DNA of 21,503 nt, taken from the NCBI GenBank assembly GCA_900770225.1, contig CAAGJU010000152.1, positions 1 to 21,503 of the forward strand, in the 5' to 3' direction. The notes under the pieces are model-generated. The model saw only the letters and a list, made by a program, of their open reading frames with translations, was not told the origin of the DNA and did not search any database. Shown piece by piece: positions 15,045-21,503 of the stretch. A program made the position numbers and the translations under genes. Numbering within the stretch: position 1 is the first letter of the stretch; every line of letters begins with the position of its first letter. This DNA is from Lachnospiraceae bacterium (GTDB lineage Bacteria > Bacillota > Clostridia > Lachnospirales > Lachnospiraceae).

Positions 15045-16160
15045 ATGAAGCAGGATTATTATTCCGTCCTCGGACTGTCCAAAGGCGCCAGTGAGGCGGA
15101 TATCAAGAAAGCATATAGAAAACTTGCGAAAAAATACCATCCGGACATGAATCCCGGAAATGCAGCAGCCGCCCGGAAGTTTGAGGAGATCAGCGAAGCC
15201 TACAGCGTCCTGAGCGATCCGAAGAAGAAAAGGATTTATGATACCTGTGGTATGGCCGCCTTTGAGAGCGGTAATCCTGAGGCCTATGAAAAAGCATGGC
15301 AGCAGGCTCAGCAGGACGGCGGTTTCGGCCGCGGCTTCAGCGGTTTCGGAAACGGTGGTTTCGGCGGCAGCGGACATGGTTTTGACGGTTTTGGCAACGG
15401 AGGCTTCGGTAATTTCTCGGAATTCACCGGAAGCGGAAACGGATTCCACGGTGCGTCGTTTACTTTTGACGGCAATGGCTTCCACCGGACAGGTTCATCC
15501 GGAGGTTCCGGCAGCAGTGGCTTCGACGGTTCCTTTGGCGGATTCGAAGGAAGCAGTATTTTTGACGATCTGTTCGGCGGCAGCAGTCAGGGATCCCGCC
15601 AGGCAGATGCCGATATGCATTCCGATATCACGATCGATTTTCGCGAATCGCTGCGGGGATGCAGCAAACGGGTACGCCTGCAGGACGCTTCCGGCCGCAT
15701 ACAGACGCTGGATGTCAATATTCCGGCTGGCATTGATCAGGGTCAGAGCATACGCCTGAAAGGAAAAGGCGGGGTGCGCCCTGATGGAAGCGCCGGTGAT
15801 CTGTACCTTCGCGTGCACATTAACCCGGATAAAGACTGGGAGCGCAAAGGCAGCGATCTGTATACAAAGGCGCAGATACCGTACACAACGGCCGTCTTTG
15901 GCGGAGAAGCAGAGCTTCCCACCCTCGACGGACATGTGCTCTGTCACATCCCTGCCGGTACGCAGTCCGGCAGCAAGATCCGGCTTCGCGGCAAAGGTAT
16001 CCGCAGCCGGTCAGGCGGCGGATGCGGCGATGAATATGTATCCATCGGGATAGAGGTACCGCAGCATCTGACGCCGCAGCAGCACCGTGCGCTGAAAGCG
16101 TATGAGGAAACTCTGGAGACACGGCACAGCAGAAGTGCCGGCGGGCGCGGTGCCGCCTGA
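15045..16160 (+). CDS. Class II (type B) DnaJ/CbpA-like J-domain cochaperone
   Basis: The 372-residue protein starts with a J domain (residues 1-70) holding the HPD tripeptide at 32-34, which stimulates the DnaK ATPase. A very long Gly/Phe-rich region follows (about 85-185) with FGNGGFGG-type repeats. Two beta C-terminal substrate-binding domains complete it (VNIPAGIDQGQSIRLKGKGG and CHIPAGTQSGSKIRLRGKG). The four CxxCxGxG zinc repeats of true DnaJ are absent, so it is DnaJ-like or CbpA-like rather than the main DnaJ. GGAGGTG eight bases upstream selects the ATG at 15045 over one six codons earlier. It likely works with the upstream Hsp20 and DnaK in refolding. Confidence 0.9.
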   Translation: MKQDYYSVLGLSKGASEADIKKAYRKLAKKYHPDMNPGNAAAARKFEEISEAYSVLSDPKKKRIYDTCGMAAFESGNPEAYEKAWQQAQQDGGFGRGFSGFGNGGFGGSGHGFDGFGNGGFGNFSEFTGSGNGFHGASFTFDGNGFHRTGSSGGSGSSGFDGSFGGFEGSSIFDDLFGGSSQGSRQADADMHSDITIDFRESLRGCSKRVRLQDASGRIQTLDVNIPAGIDQGQSIRLKGKGGVRPDGSAGDLYLRVHINPDKDWERKGSDLYTKAQIPYTTAVFGGEAELPTLDGHVLCHIPAGTQSGSKIRLRGKGIRSRSGGGCGDEYVSIGIEVPQHLTPQQHRALKAYEETLETRHSRSAGGRGAA

Positions 16161-16526
16161 TGCGGAATCTGCAGCGTAACGAAGCGGCGTGTAAAATACC
16201 ATATGGCAGACTGTTTCAGAGCGTGCGAAGCACACTCTGAAAACTGGATGCAGTGAATGGCGGTCTGTTATACAGAATAACAGGTTGTTTGCGGCATGTG
16301 ATTTATTCTGCCGCAACTTGCAGAAACAATTCCGTCAGCGCGGACTTTCTGTCCGCACACAGATGTGCCCCTGCGGGCCGGGTAAAAGTACCGGCCTGCA
16401 GGGGCACACGTGTTTTATGCATGAATGATAAAACCGGCATATCGTCAGTTTCATTCTGCCGGATACGTTTCAGCTCTATGCTTCTGTTAACTGATATGTG
16501 TCAGATGACAAAAGGAATCCTGCATG
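16161..16526 (+). other. Hairpin-rich gap between convergent dnaJ-like and FAD genes
   Basis: No gene is supported. Successive hairpins are seen at 16215-16241 (12-bp arms, one mismatch, GAA loop), 16265-16283 (CTGTTAT-ACAGA-ATAACAG) and 16340-16356 (GCGGAC-TTTCT-GTCCGC), followed by the terminator candidate at 16365-16407. The GAA loop of the first is like those of the repeat family at 1-60, but the sequence is otherwise different. Confidence 0.5.
16365..16407 (+). terminator. Strong hairpin, terminator candidate of the dnaJ-like gene
   Basis: GTGCCCCTGC (16365-16374) pairs with GCAGGGGCAC (16398-16407), and GGCCGG extends it inward to CCGGCC. The stem is about 17 bp with one G-U pair and a small loop. 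ACGTGTTTTATG follows, giving a four-T run. It lies about 200 bases past the DnaJ-like stop. Confidence 0.55.
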
Positions 16527-17987
16527 TTAATTCTTATCATCACTTTCACCGATGATATGGTCCGCCACGTACACACCGCTTGCGGAGGCGTGTGAAAGCG
16601 AATGCGTCACGCCGCTGCCATCTCCGATGACGTACAGTCCCGGGCAGGCGGTCTCCAGGTTCTCATCCAGCTTCACTTCCATATTGTAAAACTTGACTTC
16701 CACACCGTAGAGCAGCGTATCATCATTGGCTGTACCGGGTGCGATCCGGTCCAGGGCATAGATCATCTCGATGATCCCGTCGAGGATCCGCTTCGGCAGC
16801 ACGAGTGAGAGATCTCCGGGCGTCGCATGAAGCGTGGGCCGCACAATCCCCTCGTCAATCCTCTTCTGTGTCGACCGCCGTCCTCGCTCCAGATCTCCGA
16901 AGCGCTGTACGATGACGCCGCCGCCCAGCATGTTCGAGAGCCGCGCGATCGACTCGCCATATCCGTTGGAATCCTCAAAGGGCGCCGTAAAATGCTTGGA
17001 CACGAGCAGTGCGAAATTGGTGTTCTCTGTTTTTTTCGCGGGATCCTCAAAGCTGTGCCCGTTCACGGTCACGATGCCGTTGGTGTTTTCATTGACAACG
17101 ATGCCGTTGGGATTCATGCAGAATGTGCGGACATTGTCCTCAAATTTTTTCGTGCGATAGACGATCTTGCCCTCGTACAGCTCATCCGTAATATCCGCAA
17201 AAATAACCGCCGGCAGTTCTACTCTCACGCCGATATCGACGCGGTTGGAGCTCGTCTCAAGCTTCAGCTCATCGCATATATTCTGCATCCACTTGGAACC
17301 GCTGCGGCCGACGGAAACAATGCAGTCATGGCATTCCGCCGATGCCTGCGCACCTGCCGCTGATGCCTGCGCGCCTGCCGCCGGGGTGTAGTACACGCGG
17401 TATCTGCTGGCTGCGGCATCACCCGCCCGGTCTCCCGCATTCGCGTCGTCGCCAAGCCTCTCGATCCTGTCCACCGGCGTGTCAAAGAAGAAGTCCACCC
17501 GGTCTTTCATCTCTTCATAAATATTGCCGAGAACAACGTAATTGATATCCGTCCCCAGATGACGCACCGAAGCATTCAGCAGGTGGAGACGGTTCTGCAG
17601 ACATTTTTTTCCGAAAGCAGTCCCGGCTGTCGTGTACAGCTTCGTGCCCTCGCCGCCGTGCTCCATATTGATCTGATCGACATATTTCATCAGATCCAGC
17701 GCCTTCTGCCGGCCGATGTGCTCATAGAGCGTGCCGCCGAAATCGTTCGTGATATTGTACTTTCCATCGGAAAAAGCACCTGCGCCGCCGAAACCCTGCA
17801 TGATGGAACAGCTCTTGCAGCGGATGCACGTTTTTATTCTGTCGCCGTCGATCGGGCAATGCCTCTTCTCCAGGCTGTGTCCCGCTTCAAAAACAGCGAT
17901 CTTCAGGTCAGGTCTCTTTTTCATCAGCTCATACGCGGAAAAAATGCCTCCCGGCCCCGCGCCGATGATGATGACGTCATATTTCAT
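16527..17987 (-). CDS. FAD-dependent dehydrogenase of the COG2509 type
   Basis: The 486-residue protein opens with DVIIIGAGPGGIFSAYEL, the dinucleotide-binding GxGxxG of FAD flavoproteins. A cysteine cluster CIRCKSC followed by GFGGAGAFSDGKYN, and a C-terminal LYVIGDGSGVTHSLSHA FAD-contact segment, match the uncharacterised COG2509 family. Substrate and partner are unknown. A low-complexity stretch around residues 200-235 includes AAGAQAS twice in a row, from a near-exact 21-bp DNA duplication at about 17341-17384. The start is placed at 17987 because AGGA lies eight bases before it; an ATG three codons earlier is buried in that site. The gene is divergent from the small CxCPAC protein. Confidence 0.8.
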   Translation of the reverse strand: MKYDVIIIGAGPGGIFSAYELMKKRPDLKIAVFEAGHSLEKRHCPIDGDRIKTCIRCKSCSIMQGFGGAGAFSDGKYNITNDFGGTLYEHIGRQKALDLMKYVDQINMEHGGEGTKLYTTAGTAFGKKCLQNRLHLLNASVRHLGTDINYVVLGNIYEEMKDRVDFFFDTPVDRIERLGDDANAGDRAGDAAASRYRVYYTPAAGAQASAAGAQASAECHDCIVSVGRSGSKWMQNICDELKLETSSNRVDIGVRVELPAVIFADITDELYEGKIVYRTKKFEDNVRTFCMNPNGIVVNENTNGIVTVNGHSFEDPAKKTENTNFALLVSKHFTAPFEDSNGYGESIARLSNMLGGGVIVQRFGDLERGRRSTQKRIDEGIVRPTLHATPGDLSLVLPKRILDGIIEMIYALDRIAPGTANDDTLLYGVEVKFYNMEVKLDENLETACPGLYVIGDGSGVTHSLSHASASGVYVADHIIGESDDKN

Positions 17988-18010
17988 ATATTTCATCCTT
18001 TCGTATTTGA

Positions 18011-18025
18011 ATACAGATGCTTCCA
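18011..18025. repeat. Short intergenic repeat ATACAGATGCYTCCA, copy 2
   Basis: An exact match to the core at 9062-9076. It lies in the divergent gap between the FAD dehydrogenase and the small protein, immediately before the -10 box at 18033. Confidence 0.6.
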
Positions 18026-18032
18026 ACGATGC

Positions 18033-18038
18033 TATAAT
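18033..18038 (+). promoter_or_regulatory. Extended -10 promoter of the small CxCPAC protein gene
   Basis: A perfect TATAAT preceded by TGC, i.e. an extended -10. The nearest -35-like string, TTGAAT at 18007-18012, is 20 bases away, which is long. The ATG follows 72 bases after the box. Confidence 0.6.
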
Positions 18039-18110
18039 ATCAGGTATCTGATAAAATTCCAAAATTCAGAAACTGCTTTTCATGAAAAATCCATACAGGA
18101 GGTGAATTCC

Positions 18111-18443
18111 ATGACTATCACAGAAAAAGTAAAAGAGCTGGTTGCAGCACCGACCGTATATGAAGGCGCTAAAAAAGCAGGAGAAGATTACCTTGCGGCC
18201 GTGGGAACCGCGAAACAGGCAGAGGCCGCAACAGCTCTGCTAAAAGAGCTGAAAGAAGATGTCGGTGATATCGACGGTGCCATCGCCTTTGGCTCCTCCG
18301 AAACTGGAAAACAGATCCTCGGTGACGGCGCTGCCGCTTTCGTGGACAATGCGAAAAAAGCAAAAGCAGCCGGCGGAAAATACTGCATCTGCCCGGCATG
18401 CCAGGCAGGCGGTTATATTCTCGATCATGCTGATGAGCTCTGA
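18111..18443 (+). CDS. Small conserved-looking protein with C-terminal CxCPAC motif
   Basis: The 110-residue protein starts MTITEKVKELVAAPTV and is mostly helical and Ala/Lys/Glu-rich. It ends with GGKYCICPACQAGGYIL, where three cysteines (CICPAC) could bind a metal or be redox active. There is no signal peptide or membrane helix. AGGAGGTG at 18097-18104, six bases before the ATG, is an excellent ribosome binding site, which suggests high expression. I recall similar small proteins in Lachnospiraceae with unreliable names such as Hsp90; there is no Hsp90 domain here. Function unknown. The long open frame upstream of this start is a shadow of the FAD gene. Confidence 0.8.
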   Translation: MTITEKVKELVAAPTVYEGAKKAGEDYLAAVGTAKQAEAATALLKELKEDVGDIDGAIAFGSSETGKQILGDGAAAFVDNAKKAKAAGGKYCICPACQAGGYILDHADEL

Positions 18444-18515
18444 TTCTTTGAAATCCGGACGACATCATTCGTTCGATCATGCCTTCGCGGAAGATAAATA
18501 CTGCCATTAAACAGA

Positions 18516-18533
18516 TGTCCGGCATCCCGGGCA
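18516..18533 (+). terminator. Small hairpin after the CxCPAC gene
   Basis: TGTCCGG (18516-18522), CATC, CCGGGCA (18527-18533): a 7-bp stem with one G-U pair that forms only in plus-strand RNA. TACGTTT follows. A weak terminator about 73 bases past the stop. Confidence 0.4.
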
Positions 18534-18563
18534 TACGTTTGAAAAGGCGTTTTTCACACAGGG

Positions 18564-18592
18564 GGCACACAGCATACGACAGGCTGTGTGCC
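18564..18592. terminator. Perfect 10-bp hairpin next to the YkgJ-type stop codon
   Basis: GGCACACAGC (18564-18573) and GCTGTGTGCC (18583-18592) pair perfectly. The stem begins two bases after the minus-strand stop at 18595. It probably closes the convergent gap between the two genes, although no adjacent T-run is present. Confidence 0.5.
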
Positions 18593-18594
18593 TC

Positions 18595-19536
18595 TCAGTC
18601 GGTATCATATCGAAAGCCGATCTTCGCCAGCTGTTTCTCCGTTGAAGCCAGCCTCGCTTCAAACTGGGGATAAAAATCCTGAAAGCGGTCGTATGGCTGC
18701 ACATAGAAGATCTGCAGCACGCTCCGCGCGATCTGCTCCCGTGCTTTTTCCGGAAAACGCGCCAGCTGCGCTGCCGTATCCTTCAGGAAGAAGTGCCAGG
18801 TACAGATAAATTTTTCGTACGGATCCATATCCTCCACACCGATCCAGTCCGAGACCTTCACCTCATAACGCTCAGCATCCGTTTTTGTACATTCACCCTT
18901 CTGCAGGAAATAATAAAATCCCCGCTTCCGGCCATGGGTGATCTTTCCGCAGAATTTGGCATTTTCGCCTGCATTTCCAGGTAATTTTTCCGTTCCTGTA
19001 TTCGCAGTAAGTTTTTCTTCTGTATCACCAGATATCTTTTCAGACTTAACTTCTCCCGACTTCTCCCCCGCTCCCGTATTTCCGACAGCTTCGTCTACAT
19101 CCGCTTCCGCATTCCCGACAGCTTCGTCTACATCCGCTTCCGCATTTCCGACAGCTTCGTCCACATAGTATCTGCCGAGCGGGAACAGCCGACAGAATCC
19201 CGGGCGAAAAGCATAGATGCTGCACCGTCCGTACTCATCCAGAAAAGGACAGCCTTCCGGCTTTTCCGGATGTGCTTCGTCATACTCCATGATATTCGGC
19301 AGGATCATGCCATCCGTCATTCGGATCTCAATCTCCTTCTCAATCATGTCTTCAAAGCTTTTGTGCGTCCAGATCGTCAGGCAGTACATGTCCAGCGGAT
19401 CCAGAATGATGGAATCCCCGGTATTCCTGCAGCAGTCCGAACAGCCCTCACAGCCGTTACAGCCCGTTTTTGCCATATCATTTTTTCCGTAAAATCTGCC
19501 GTCCCAGATATCGTCAATCGCCACATCTCTCTGCAT
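18595..19536 (-). CDS. YkgJ-family cysteine-cluster protein with a repeat insert
   Basis: The 313-residue product has an N-terminal cluster CNGCEGCSDCC (Cys26, 29, 32, 35, 36), then CPFLDEYGRCSIYAFRPGFCRLFPLG, the signature of YkgJ/CxxCxxCC proteins (PF03692) that probably bind a metal cluster or zinc. Function is unproven. A low-complexity insert of about 80 residues separates this from the C-terminal half. It begins with three copies of an 11-residue unit VDEAVGNAEAD, encoded by tandem 33-bp DNA repeats near 19075-19168. The remainder of the insert is rich in Glu, Lys and Gly. The start at 19536 is chosen because AGGAG lies just upstream; the frame extends 11 codons further without one. TATAAT at 19594-19599 on the minus strand is a likely -10. 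Confidence 0.8.
   Translation of the reverse strand: MQRDVAIDDIWDGRFYGKNDMAKTGCNGCEGCSDCCRNTGDSIILDPLDMYCLTIWTHKSFEDMIEKEIEIRMTDGMILPNIMEYDEAHPEKPEGCPFLDEYGRCSIYAFRPGFCRLFPLGRYYVDEAVGNAEADVDEAVGNAEADVDEAVGNTGAGEKSGEVKSEKISGDTEEKLTANTGTEKLPGNAGENAKFCGKITHGRKRGFYYFLQKGECTKTDAERYEVKVSDWIGVEDMDPYEKFICTWHFFLKDTAAQLARFPEKAREQIARSVLQIFYVQPYDRFQDFYPQFEARLASTEKQLAKIGFRYDTD
19075..19168 (-). repeat. Triplicated 33-bp unit inside the YkgJ-type gene
   Basis: The plus-strand string GACAGCTTCGTCTACATCCG recurs with a 33-base period, the third copy with one change (GTCCAC). In frame it encodes VDEAVGN plus a more variable tail. Near-identity of the copies suggests recent slippage or duplication. Confidence 0.8.
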
Positions 19537-19593
19537 CGTCGTTCTCCTGCCATTCTGAACCATTCTCACGCGTCAGTTCCCTGCGCACATGAC

Positions 19594-19599
19594 ATTATA
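19594..19599 (-). promoter_or_regulatory. -10 box of the YkgJ-type gene
   Basis: A perfect TATAAT on the minus strand, 58 bases before the ATG at 19536. The -35 at 17 bases would be TTCTAC, which is weak. Confidence 0.45.
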
Positions 19600-19644
19600 C
19601 ACTATCCAACCACACAGTAGAATCGCCTTCGTCCCCGCACCGTT

Positions 19645-19967
19645 GGTCAATTGTTACCGTTCAGACGCTGCCAGAGTCGCGGAGCACATGGAGACTCCCA
19701 AGCCGAGGACAAGCGAGAGCGGTCAGCTTGTAAGCTCGCTGAAGCTCGCTAACTGCGCTGACAGGCGTCGCACGACCGACTTGCATCGGTCTGACGCGGC
19801 GCTCGCCTCACCGCATCACACTTCGTGTGTGCGGATGCGGCTCACTGCTCGCGCATAAGCTTCGAGCTTCCCTGCGGTCGCTCTCAGCAAGTGCTCATCG
19901 CTCCGTCGAGGCTGGAAGTCTCCATGTGTGACGGTGCCTTGCAGATAATGAACAGTAACAATTTACC
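19645..19967. repeat. Complete 323-bp hairpin-rich element with terminal inverted repeats (copy A)
   Basis: This element fills most of the 533-base gap between two divergent genes. Its ends are inverted repeats matching at 17 of 19 bases (19645-19663 with 19949-19967; AATTGTTACYGTTCA core). Inside lie a perfect 12-bp pair, CACATGGAGACT (19685-19696) with AGTCTCCATGTG (19917-19928), then GAGAGCG (19715-19721) with CGCTCTC (19879-19885). The centre holds local hairpins: GTCAGC/GCTGAC (19722-19762), GACCGA/TCGGTC (19774-19791), CCGCA-T-CACAC-TTC-GTGTG-TGCGG (19811-19834) and AAGCT-TCG-AGCTT (19857-19869). The whole thus nests like a multibranched RNA. It encodes no credible protein. No target-site duplication was recognised. 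It could be a MITE-like element or a structured RNA. Confidence 0.75.
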
Positions 19968-20011
19968 AGAAATCAAAATACTTTACGAATTCTATTCTCC
20001 GCCTTCTGAAA

Positions 20012-20017
20012 TATAAT
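20012..20017 (+). promoter_or_regulatory. -10 box of the alcohol dehydrogenase gene
   Basis: A perfect TATAAT 53 bases before the ATG and 44 bases past the end of the 323-bp element. No good -35 is seen at 16-18 bases (ATTCTA at 17), so an activator or the adjacent element may matter. Confidence 0.45.
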
Positions 20018-20069
20018 AATGTTGTAGCAGTTTTTTTCAAAAAACCATTGTATCGGGAGGAATTGCAAC

Positions 20070-21215
20070 ATGGCAAACAGAATTGTACTCAACAACATTT
20101 CCTATCACGGATACGGCGCGATCAAGGAGATCGTTCCGGAAATCCAGCGCGGAGGCTACAAAAAGATCTTCATCACCTCTGATCCTGATCTCGTAAAATT
20201 CGGCGTAACCTCCAAGGTAACGGATCTTCTGGATGAAGCCGGCATCGCCTATACGGTATACTCCGGCATCAAACCGAATCCGACAATCCAGAATGTTCAG
20301 GATGGCGTAAAGGCATTCAAGGAAGCCGGTGCTGACGCGATCGTTGCGATCGGCGGCGGATCATCCATGGATACAGCAAAGGCGATCGGTGTCATCATCA
20401 CCAACCCTGAATTCGCTGATGTCCGCTCTCTTGAGGGCGTAGCTCCTACAAAAAATCATGCCGTCCCGACCATTGCCGTTCCGACGACAGCCGGCACTGC
20501 CGCAGAGGTTACCATCAACTACGTCATCACCGATGTGGAAAAAGAGCGCAAATTCGTATGCGTTGACACGAACGACATCCCGGCCATCGCCGTTGTCGAT
20601 CCGGATATGATGTCCTCCATGCCGAAGGGCCTCACCGCATGCACCGGTATGGACGCGCTGACCCACGCCATTGAAGGCTACATCACAAAGGCTGCCTTCG
20701 AGATCACCGATATGTTCCATATCGAGGCAATCCGCCTGATCAGTGAAAACCTTCGTTCTGCAGTGAATAACGAGCCGAAGGGCCGCGAGGGCATGGCTAT
20801 GGCACAGTATGTTGCCGGCATGGGCTTCTCCAATGTAGGTCTCGGCATCGATCACTCCATGGCGCACTGCCTGAGCGCTCATTACGATTATCCGCACGGC
20901 ATGGCATGCGCTATGCTTCTCCCGATCACCATGGAATTCAACCGCGATTACACCGGTGAAAAATATCGCGAGATCGCCAAAGCCATGGGCGTCGAAGGAA
21001 CCGAAAACATGACACAGGAAGAGTACAGAGACGCTGCGATCGCAGCTGTTCAGAAACTCTCTGATGATGTAGGTATCCCGAAGAAAGCTGACAGAATCCG
21101 CGAAGAGGATCTGCCGCAGCTCGCAAAGGATGCGCTTGCAGACGCCTGCTACCCGGGCAACCCGAGAGAAGCGACACCGGAACAGGTTATGGATATGTAC
21201 AGAAAACTGATGTAA
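20070..21215 (+). CDS. Iron-containing (group III) alcohol dehydrogenase, FucO-like
   Basis: The 381-residue protein has the NAD(P)-binding GGGSSMDTAKAIGV. The metal ligands expected for the family sit in GMDALTHAIEGY (Asp and His), HSMAHCLSAHYDYPHG (two His). Length and order match the FucO/lactaldehyde reductase, 1,3-propanediol and butanol dehydrogenase group of NAD(P)-dependent, Fe2+-containing enzymes. These reduce short aldehydes to alcohols during fermentation. The precise substrate cannot be read. GGGAGG lies nine bases before the ATG. It is monocistronic, with its own -10 box and a strong terminator. Codon choice looks like that of a well-expressed gene, similar to purC. Confidence 0.92.
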   Translation: MANRIVLNNISYHGYGAIKEIVPEIQRGGYKKIFITSDPDLVKFGVTSKVTDLLDEAGIAYTVYSGIKPNPTIQNVQDGVKAFKEAGADAIVAIGGGSSMDTAKAIGVIITNPEFADVRSLEGVAPTKNHAVPTIAVPTTAGTAAEVTINYVITDVEKERKFVCVDTNDIPAIAVVDPDMMSSMPKGLTACTGMDALTHAIEGYITKAAFEITDMFHIEAIRLISENLRSAVNNEPKGREGMAMAQYVAGMGFSNVGLGIDHSMAHCLSAHYDYPHGMACAMLLPITMEFNRDYTGEKYREIAKAMGVEGTENMTQEEYRDAAIAAVQKLSDDVGIPKKADRIREEDLPQLAKDALADACYPGNPREATPEQVMDMYRKLM

Positions 21216-21246
21216 ACCCGCAGCGCCGCTTAAACGCGGACATGCA

Positions 21247-21283
21247 GAGGGCGGCTGTGCCTGCACAGTCGCCCTCTTTTTTT
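21247..21283 (+). terminator. Rho-independent terminator of the alcohol dehydrogenase gene
   Basis: A 13-bp stem with one G-U pair (GAGGGCGGCTGTG, 21247-21259, with 21264-21276), a four-base loop and an immediate seven-T run (21277-21283). It lies 31 bases past the stop. Confidence 0.97.
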
Positions 21284-21325
21284 CACATGCTGCACGCGGT
21301 TGCAATCGTGACAGGATATTCAGAA

Positions 21326-21349
21326 ATACAGATGCCTCCAATCCGCAAC
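21326..21349. repeat. Short intergenic repeat ATACAGATGCYTCCA, copy 3
   Basis: ATACAGATGCCTCCA followed by ATCCGCAAC. It is related over its full length to 9062-9084. It sits 14 bases before the larger repeat at 21363. Confidence 0.6.
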
Positions 21350-21362
21350 CATCCGCAGACGC

Positions 21363-21503
21363 CGGTGGTTGGCGAAACCAAGCGAAGCGAAGGTTGAGCT
21401 TACCACCGCTGCGTCGAGGACGAGCGAGAGCGGTCGGCTTGTAAACTCGCAAAGCTCGTTAACTGCGCCGACAGGCGTCGCACGTAAGCTTCGAGCTTCC
21501 CTA
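21363..21503. repeat. Partial copy of the hairpin-rich repeat (copy B), cut by the window end
   Basis: It opens with CGGTGGT (21363-21369) pairing with ACCACCG (21402-21408). Bases 21413-21503 match 19703-19773 and then 19856-19872 of copy A, skipping A's internal module at 19774-19855. Paired substitutions keep two stems: GTCGGC/GCCGAC (21433-21438, 21467-21472) and AAC/GTT (21444-21446, 21458-21460). The long minus-strand open frame across this end is a shadow of the dehydrogenase gene. Confidence 0.75.

Noticed and set aside
17988..18062. N-terminal extension of the FAD dehydrogenase by 25 residues
   Set aside because: A good ribosome binding site precedes the internal ATG at 17987, the extension contains the intergenic repeat at 18011-18025, and it covers the promoter of the small protein.
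19649..19963. Rex (NADH-sensing) operator before the alcohol dehydrogenase from the TTGTTAC/GTAACAA arms
   Set aside because: The half-sites are about 290 bases apart, unlike the compact Rex palindrome, and are better explained as terminal repeats of the element.
19645..19967. CRISPR array
   Set aside because: The repeats are hairpin arms of different sequence, without regular direct repeats and spacers, and no cas gene is present.
20361..21452. A 363-residue open frame on the minus strand
   Set aside because: It lies opposite the alcohol dehydrogenase, has no recognisable domain, and its N-terminus is repeat DNA and the terminator.

Overview
The window reads as chromosomal DNA of a moderately GC-rich low-GC-phylum anaerobe, most likely a clostridial Lachnospiraceae-type bacterium. 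The basis is strong AGGAGG-type ribosome binding sites, a HrcA/CIRCE heat-shock operator, an LtaS-type sulfatase, a PfoR-like PTS IIC protein, an iron alcohol dehydrogenase and a nickel chaperone (hypA). The assignment is inferred from gene content; no rRNA or tRNA is present to confirm it.

Seventeen protein genes are supported. From left to right: a minus-strand pair encoding a membrane-anchored spermidine-synthase-like protein and an AEC-family transporter (276-3131); a divergent PTS IIC-like membrane protein (3406-4539); a minus-strand run of LtaS-like phosphoglycerol transferase, a two-helix DUF3592-like protein and HypA (4678-7861); a HAD phosphatase (8184-8900) divergent from purC (9262-10134); a minus-strand cluster of PHP phosphoesterase, PgeF/YlmD-type purine nucleoside phosphorylase and class Ic aminotransferase (10337-13719); a plus-strand heat-shock pair, CIRCE-controlled hsp20 then a class II DnaJ (14140-16160); a COG2509-type FAD dehydrogenase (16527-17987) divergent from a small CxCPAC protein (18111-18443); a YkgJ-type cysteine-cluster protein (18595-19536); and an iron-containing alcohol dehydrogenase (20070-21215) with a textbook terminator.

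The genes are mostly housekeeping. Functional themes are nucleotide metabolism (purC, pgeF, PHP phosphatase, HAD phosphatase), envelope polymer synthesis, protein quality control and fermentation.

The most unusual content lies between the genes. At least three gene-free stretches (1-187, 19645-19967, 21363-21503), and perhaps a fourth (3203-3264), carry members of a modular hairpin-rich repeat family. Copies differ by paired compensatory changes that keep the stems (for example GTCAGC/GCTGAC versus GTCGGC/GCCGAC). The complete copy at 19645-19967 has 19-bp terminal inverted repeats and nested stems, so it is either a MITE-like element or a structured RNA. A second short repeat (ATACAGATGCYTCCA) occurs in three intergenic sites. 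A second theme is that several unrelated proteins carry low-complexity or tandem-duplicated inserts in linkers.
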